64,000 nt of DNA from Ciona intestinalis (lineage: Eukaryota > Chordata > Ascidiacea > Phlebobranchia > Cionidae). Of the stretch, positions 57,706 through 64,000 are shown in pieces. The notes below the pieces were generated by a model. It did no database searches. It worked only from the letters and a program-made list of their open reading frames with translations, and was not told the origin of the DNA. The stretch's first letter is position 1. Every line of letters begins with the position of its first letter. Location: positions 4,480,646 through 4,544,645 of the forward strand of contig NC_020170.2 of NCBI RefSeq assembly GCF_000224145.3, read 5' to 3'. A program made the translations under genes and the position numbers.

Positions 57706-60700
57706 TTAGCTAATTCTTGTTGTCCATTTCTGCCCCTCTTGTTTCTTGAATGCCTCCAACTCTCTGTCTTTTTGAGCTCGAAGTTCATCAATTCTTGGTT
57801 CCTTAAACTGCTTGTCTTTTGCCGGGTCATCTTGTAACGAAGCTTGTAGTTTTGAGCCTGTATTTTCCTGAGGGAAATGGCCACAAAATGCGGATTTCCA
57901 CACTTCAGTCGGATTCCTGGTAGAGTATCAGTTTGGTTAATGTTAATGAAAATATGTGTGAATAAGTGTCTCACACAAAAGCTATTTTAAGAAATTTTTG
58001 CGTTTATAAAAAATGTATCACACACACGAATTTTGCAACATAAGGCGTAGTTTAACTGTAACACTTAATGTACACAATATAAGACACAACTAGGGTTGTT
58101 GTAAGAAATAGAATTTCATATTGACCCTGCTACAATTGTGGGTTATCCTTGGGAAAGACACTAAACAAAAATTGTTTAGACCCAGTGGTCACTAATGGGT
58201 TGTCAAAGTTGTCAGCCTACATAAAACCAAAAAAATCCCACCAAAAATAATCACCCACAAAGTTACATGGTGGTAACTCCTAAGCAGGCACGAGGTGTAT
58301 CAAACAAAACACCCGAGTTATAAAGACGGTCATTGCCTCGCCACGTGAGGATGAATAAGTTCCATTCACCCATATAATTACCTGGAAGACACACGGCCAA
58401 TATCCGAGCTCTTTAATGGAGGCGACCCAATGCCATCCAAGCTATCAATACCTGCTGGTACATAGAGGGGTCGCTTATTGTCAATCACTGGTGTCTTGCT
58501 GCAAAAAAAAAATAATTAGATTTACGGCATGAAATATGGAATATAAAAGCAGCCACAAGTGTAATTTTTTTACTAAATTTCACACAAATTAGGCAAAATA
58601 AAGTATAAAGATAAATTTGGGCATAGCATTTTTCACATTATTAAATAAGATTTCTATATTTTGACAACCATGATGGTAATTTGTAATTATATTAGCAAAA
58701 TCATATTTTCAAAATATTTTGTTAAAACACCATTAATATTAAATATAAAAATACATTATGTATATATACTAAACTACAAAAACATTCGATGAAGTAAACC
58801 ACAAAAAAACGTGTCATGAATGAATTTATTCAGTATAAAGGTACATACTTTAGTGGCCCTCCAAATGCTGCTACATTCATTATGTGGCGAAGTCCTTTTA
58901 CTGTGGCTTCAATTTTTGAGCTCATGAAGATGGCTGATGCACCATTGGATAAAGCAAGGTACCTGATGCATTGGGTGATCACCTGGGAATGAAAACATTT
59001 CAAATAAAACAGAATATAAAGGGTATTCAAATTTAAATGTTTTTTTTTAAATGAGAAATTATGGTGTTTCAATGCTTAAAAATGTAAAATTTTACACATA
59101 AATACCATAATCAAAGACATAATGTTTAAAGTGCCTAGCATAATTCGTTTTAGCATACTAGTTTTCCTCCTACTATAGATTTTACTCTGCTTGTAGATGA
59201 CTATACCCACATAATGCCATGTACTTTATTTTAATGTAAACAATAACAGTTAATTTATTTGTACATGGAATCTGTATTAGAGAAACTCCACGTGGTAATG
59301 TAATACCAGTAACTTCATTAGATATTAAATATTAACTGTTTATTGTTTGATGGTATACAGTGCGATACAAGTGACTTGTCAATGTGGTTTTATTCAATGT
59401 TTAACTTTATTGTCAAGCTGAATCAGGGATTAGAACCGGTACTCTATGTAAACACAATAAAGAAAATAAAGGTTAAAATCACATTGAAATTCGAATTAGC
59501 TTAGAACTTGAAGAACTCAAGTGAACCGGCTAATTTAAATTCCTCGAAAGGCCAATAATAATAAATGAACTACCACTTAAGATTTCATGGCGATAAAATT
59601 GGCATAAGTGTGTTTATTGCTTCAACACGGGGACTGCTAAAAGCTTCGCACAATTTGAACTGTGTTTGTTATGTTTAAACTACTAAATCAGGGGAAACGA
59701 ACTGTAAAGTATTAAAGTTAATATAAATTTTAAAATTGAATTGTTCATGAAACATGGAATTAGCTAGCTTGGAAAAAAACTTTTTGCTACAAATGCAAAA
59801 AAAAGTCTTTATAAAAAGAAAAAACAAGTTATTCCTATAAAGTCACTTTTATAATTAAAATGGGCATTTTTTTATTTGTCTAAATTTAACTCAATATATT
59901 CTTACAACTCTAATACACCACCTGACCACCTTTATAATAATGTAGAATATTTTTCCAACCGACCTTTTTCTGTTCAGGTTCCATTTCTTGAAATTTATCA
60001 AATTTGCTTCCGATGATAACCAAGGGGACAAGGAAGGGATTGATAACGTGGGCATCCTGGAAATGATATTTTGAGGAAATATCTCGAATTTATTTATACT
60101 GTTTAAAATTTCAATTGATCAATAAATTCAAATTGGTGGTATATATAATAATATGCTTTTTGTTTTTTTCTTGACCAAAAATTAAGGTAATTTTTTATTT
60201 CTACACTTATTTATGATAACATTACTAAACTGGCAAAAGTTAATCATTTTGTTCAACTTATGTAGAAAATATGAGAAATTCAGAATGATTTCCATAGGGA
60301 ACAAAATGAAGATAACATTACCGGCCTGTCTTTCCCACCAAGTCTTTCCCACGCTTCTTTTAAAAACTTTTGCTGCAAACCAGCTTTCTGTTTGCTCATT
60401 TGGCTCAGAGTTGCATCGATTCGAGCTCGAGCCGCTTTCAGAAGATTCTCTGCTGTGTACCAAAGCTCACTCGGGTTGGACAAGTCTAACACCTAGGAAA
60501 TAAATGTTGTATATTAAAGTAAGCTCATTTTAAGAGATTTATGAAGGACTACTATAAAAAAAAGCATCTTTACTGTTTTATTGCTTGAAAATGTTGTGTA
60601 GGTACGTCAGTATATTAAGTACTGTGGTGTCTTGTTTTAGCTACCATGTAATAAAGATTTATCATGTAAATAAAGCCACTCATGCCCTCAAGCCTTACTT

Positions 60701-63700
60701 ACAGTAAATGGAATGTAAGGTCATGTAAATAGCTTCACATAAACAACTGTGTAGATGGTGGCCTTATTCTGTAGAAAAGCTTATGTACGTCACACTTGTT
60801 TTTGTCCAATGGTGAATAAGAGTGGTTTGTCCCACATTCTTTTCCACTTGGTTGCTCATTTTTTATAAGAGAGAGTGAGAGAGAATAGGCAGAGAGGTGA
60901 AAAAGACAACCTCAACACAAAGTCAACAAACCGTGGTTTGGCTTGAAAGCAAACGTTCTGTGAAAGCTGGTGCACGGTGTGTTTTACGAAATGAAGAATC
61001 TGATTGTGTTTGGAGGGACAGGCAGAAGCGGTCTCGCAGTTTTAGAGCAAGCGGCTGATGAATTAGGTAAGCAAGTTCATTGCAAAATGCATTTAATGGT
61101 TTCCTGTTAAAATGTGCACACTTTTGAATAGGTCAGGACGATATATGTTTTTGCATTACAGATATACAGGTCACTGCATTTGTAAGAACGCCAACAAAAA
61201 TACCTGGCCATGTAAGAAGCAAGATTTTAGTTGTTCAAGGTGATGTTTTAAAGAAGGAGGAGGTGTCTGATGCAATCAAGGGAAAGGATGCTGTCATTTC
61301 TTGTCTTGGAAATGGATTCAGCTTAAGTAAGTAACTATAATTTTATTTTTTGGTTTTTACCAATGTTTATTTTTTACAAATAAGCAATTTAATATTTTAG
61401 TTTTGTTCAAAGAAAGCCTCTGTTTTTGTTGCAAAATATACAGCAGACAGAAAGGGAAAGTTTTTTTTAAACCTTTAACATTGCAGTGCCAACAACAGTG
61501 ATATCTCGTGGAATTGGAAACATCATAGAAGGAATGAGAGAGAATAATGTAAAGCAGATTGTGGTGGTTGGTGTGGGTAAGTTTAAAAACATATTTGCCC
61601 CAAAAATTTGCAAATAAATAAACCAATTTTCTGTCTTTTGTATCTTTAAATTAATTAGATAGATATTTACTGTGAGTTTTTTTTAATTTGGGTTTATTAG
61701 GCAGTTGATTAAAAGATCTTGTTTGGTAATTTTTTATTTACAGTGTTTTCACAATTGTTGTTTTGCTGTTAATTCCTATATTTTGATAATTTTAATTGAT
61801 GATCATTTTATCCTGATCTAGTGAAACAAAAATGCAAACACAAAACACTGTCATAAAAGAGTTTCATTTAGTTCAAAAGTTCATGAAACAGTGATTTATC
61901 ATTGAATCTTACAGAATAGCTTAAGGCTATGTAGATTATATACATGCGGGTAACAGAGGTCATTTACGTCTGTGACAAATTATAAGCAGCTTATTCATCG
62001 TAAATATAATTCATGACTTGAAATAGACCTAGTGCTAACAGCATTTAGAGGTTAAAATGTAACCATAAACTTTTTGAATCTAATGACTTTTGCTGACATG
62101 TTAACAATATTGTTATAACGGGAGCAAAGTATATTGAATTATATTAAATTATACATGCATTGCATGTATATGTATATATATTACTTACATATATAAAAAA
62201 CAAGCATGATGTTGTCTAAATAATAAATATATATATATATTATATTGAATTTTACATTTTTTAAAAATAGGCTATATATTTTTGTTCTATAGACTCTTCT
62301 TATAAATTAGCAGATTAAAAACAGAACAGGTGAAATGCATACTGGTACATTAATGTTAAACAGGTGTAATAATAGAAAAATCTTGGTAGCTTTTAATTTA
62401 AATGCCATTACCACAATGCCAAAATATTATTGAATTATTTTTTACAGCCTTTTTACTGCCCAATGGATACTTCACACCATTCTTTATGAAAGGAATTGTT
62501 AACGATCATGCAAGAATGATAAATATATTAAAGAAAGCTAAGGACTTAGATTGGGTGATTGTAGCACCTCCAGAAATATCAGATCAACCATTTACAAATG
62601 AATACACGGTAAACATTCCACAATTTTTACATCGTAAACAACTTTTATTACCTATTTGGTAAAACAACTGGCGTAAAAAAAACGTTATTGAGCACTTTAG
62701 TGGCAGTATAAAATGTTTTTGTCAAACAGTTGTTCTTGTTATTTTTTGTGTTGTTAGTTTCTACTCATGTCATTATATTTAAATCTGAAGTATTATTATT
62801 CTAAACAGTTTTAAATCACAAAGGTTAAATTAGTTAGTGTAAATTTACAATTCAACACGCTGCCCGAAATGGTCAAATACGTCTTTACAAGTATGTTTTA
62901 CTCTTTATTTTTAGAAGAAAAAACAAATAAATTTATGTGAATTTTTCAGACAACACTAAACAAAAATGCACCAGAGTATGTTGTATCTACACAAGATCTT
63001 GCCCACTGGTTACTTAGATGTATAAAAGATGACAAACTGATGAATGAATCCTGCCATCAAATGGTGGGGATATCTTCAAAACTACCGCTCAAAAACTGGC
63101 TGAGTACCACCAGTGGTATATCCACACTGGTTATAGTTGCGTTATTAGTGATCAGTATCTATTACTTTACTGTGTAGGCTAGTCTAATGAGTTGGTAATT
63201 TGATATAACTGTGGCATTCTCACTATTTTATCCTTCACTTATTTTCAAAATCTTTATTTACTTTTTCCTGAACACGTAAACAGTTTTAATTTTAGCAAAA
63301 ATTAGGTAAATGAATGGTCATTATAATTTTTTCATGAATATTAAATGATGCTGAATTTGAAAACTTCAATACATTACATTCAACTACAGAACGCTAAGCC
63401 ACAGAGCTGGTTTAATATTTTGCGGAAATACAGGCATTGACAGGTTCTTTATCCAATTTTATAAATTAGGAATGCATGTGAGAGAAAAGTGTAATACATG
63501 AGGATTAAGTGTTTAAAATTTTGTCAAAATAAAAAAAGCCTAACAAATTGTCCATTAAAAGAAATATAAATTGCGCCTAAATGGTATCACCTGTTTTTTA
63601 GCTCAATATAATGAATCTATCAGAACTCACCAGGTAGTGGTGTACTAAAAAATACATTATCTTACACTACTCTTTAAACTAGGGTAACATGCCAAAGGTT

Positions 63701-64000
63701 TTTCCAAGTGTAATATATTAGTGGCAAAGAAATAGACTACACATACAGTGATACACTGTGACATAGCATATGCAAATTCAACAGAACTTACCAGTATCAC
63801 AGTCATGGAGTGGATTGTATCAACAGTCAAAGAAACATCCATTAGTTTAATCAAGTTAACACCACCACCAAGTTCCCATATGTGACCGGTCATTTTATCT
63901 TGCTGGGAAGTAACAAAATAGTTTAATTTTAACCCGAACTAGCAGCATGTTCAGAGAAAAAGTTTGATGCTCAGAAACAACAAGTGTGGCCAAGTGGATA
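57706..64000 (-). CDS. DYNC2LI1: Cytoplasmic dynein 2 light intermediate chain 1, 5' exons beyond the right edge
   Basis: Dynein-2 subunit needed for retrograde intraflagellar transport. Visible exons in coding order: 63902-63792, 60492-60322, 60056-59964, 58982-58849, 58498-58382, 57916-57706; phases agree and give 278 residues plus stop. The first visible exon has HIWELGGG, the switch-II-like block of the Ras-like fold; next VLDLSNPSELW, then VNPF-like VINPFLVPLVIIGSKFD, GASAIFMSS, and PLYVPAGIDSLDGIGSPP. The last exon ends in a charged helical tail (RIDELRAQKDRELEAFKKQ) as in the human protein. The P-loop exon lies outside. The first AG usable at 57916 sets the last exon. The 3.3-kb intron 60493-63791 contains a gene on the opposite strand. 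Confidence 0.94.
58100..58375 (+). repeat. SINE copy, DYNC2LI1 intron
   Basis: Head missing; body 'ctgctacaattgtgggttat', then 'aagcaggcacgaggtgtatc' and a tail 'gcctcgccacgtgaggatga'. It ends 6 bases before DYNC2LI1 exon 58382-58498, that is, at the exon's donor side. Confidence 0.7.
59073..59960. other. DYNC2LI1 intron, nothing recognised
   Basis: AT-rich intron between exons 60056-59964 and 58982-58849. No repeat family or open frame of note. Confidence 0.5.
60991..63177 (+). CDS. BLVRB: Biliverdin reductase B-like NAD(P)H oxidoreductase with C-terminal membrane tail
   Basis: Short-chain-type Rossmann enzyme; vertebrate BLVRB reduces flavins and biliverdin IX-beta with NADPH in the cytosol. 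Exons: 60991-61066, 61162-61326, 61487-61576, 62448-62608, 62950-63177; 239 residues. Seen: nucleotide-binding FGGTGRSGLAVLEQA at the N-terminus (GGTGxSG for the usual GATGxTG), VVQGDVLKKEEV, AVISCLGNG, PTTVISRGIGNIIEGM, FLLPNGY, DHARMINILKKA, and VIVAPPEISDQPFTNEYT, each matching BLVRB in order. After the family's normal end there is a hydrophobic stretch (STLVIVALLVISIYYFTV) at the very C-terminus, typical of a tail anchor and absent from human BLVRB (206 residues). The gene lies entirely inside a DYNC2LI1 intron on the other strand. AATAAA at 63528-63533 may end it. Confidence 0.92.
62135..62250. repeat. AT/ATGC-rich simple repeat
   Basis: Alternating 'atacatgcattgcatgtata' palindrome and (TA)n runs in BLVRB intron 3. 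No gene content. Confidence 0.6.

Noticed and set aside
1-64000. CRISPR arrays, bacterial operons or phage-type defence systems
   Set aside because: The DNA is intron-rich eukaryotic sequence; no regularly spaced repeats of that kind were seen.

Overview
The window reads as chordate nuclear DNA from a sea squirt, most likely Ciona. It has AT-rich compact introns, a single ERBIN/LRRC7-type gene, clustered FMO genes, vertebrate-type orthologues (SH3BP4, OTULIN, TBC1D24, PIGV, DYNC2LI1, BLVRB), and one short inverted-repeat element and one tRNA-derived SINE scattered many times. The species call is an inference; no database was searched. Exon borders were worked out by hand from GT/AG sites, reading phase and family alignment from memory. 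Every complete gene model below closes in frame.

Layout. 1-15032 (+): LAP-family scaffold (17 leucine-rich repeats, long disordered middle, C-terminal PDZ), with its start to the left of the window. 15885-30818: three flavin-containing monooxygenases, two on the minus strand and one on the plus, all with ten exons and about 505 residues. 31192-38185 (-): an SH3BP4/MACC1-type adaptor that also carries an N-terminal SH2 domain, an architecture I do not know from vertebrates. 40577-49349 (-): tandem phospholipase-B1-type ectoenzymes; copy A is complete, copy B loses its 5' exons near a 50-N assembly gap (49643-49692). 50342-54378 (+): two intronless genes, OTULIN and a TBC1D24-like TBC-TLDc protein. 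54619-57207 (-): PIGV. 57706 to the right edge (-): DYNC2LI1, whose large intron contains a plus-strand BLVRB-like gene with a C-terminal membrane tail.

The genes do not form one pathway. Local themes are a xenobiotic/heteroatom oxidation cluster (FMO), a duplicated lipase pair that looks shaped by patchy gene conversion, and a cluster of conserved single-copy cell-biology genes on the right. Repeats are dense left of the gap and sparse right of it.

Most notable candidates: the SH2-SH3-ZU5-SH3 protein with a Trp in place of the SH2 phosphotyrosine-binding Arg; the long N-terminal extension on the LAP scaffold; the tail-anchored BLVRB; and the mosaic PLB1 duplication.
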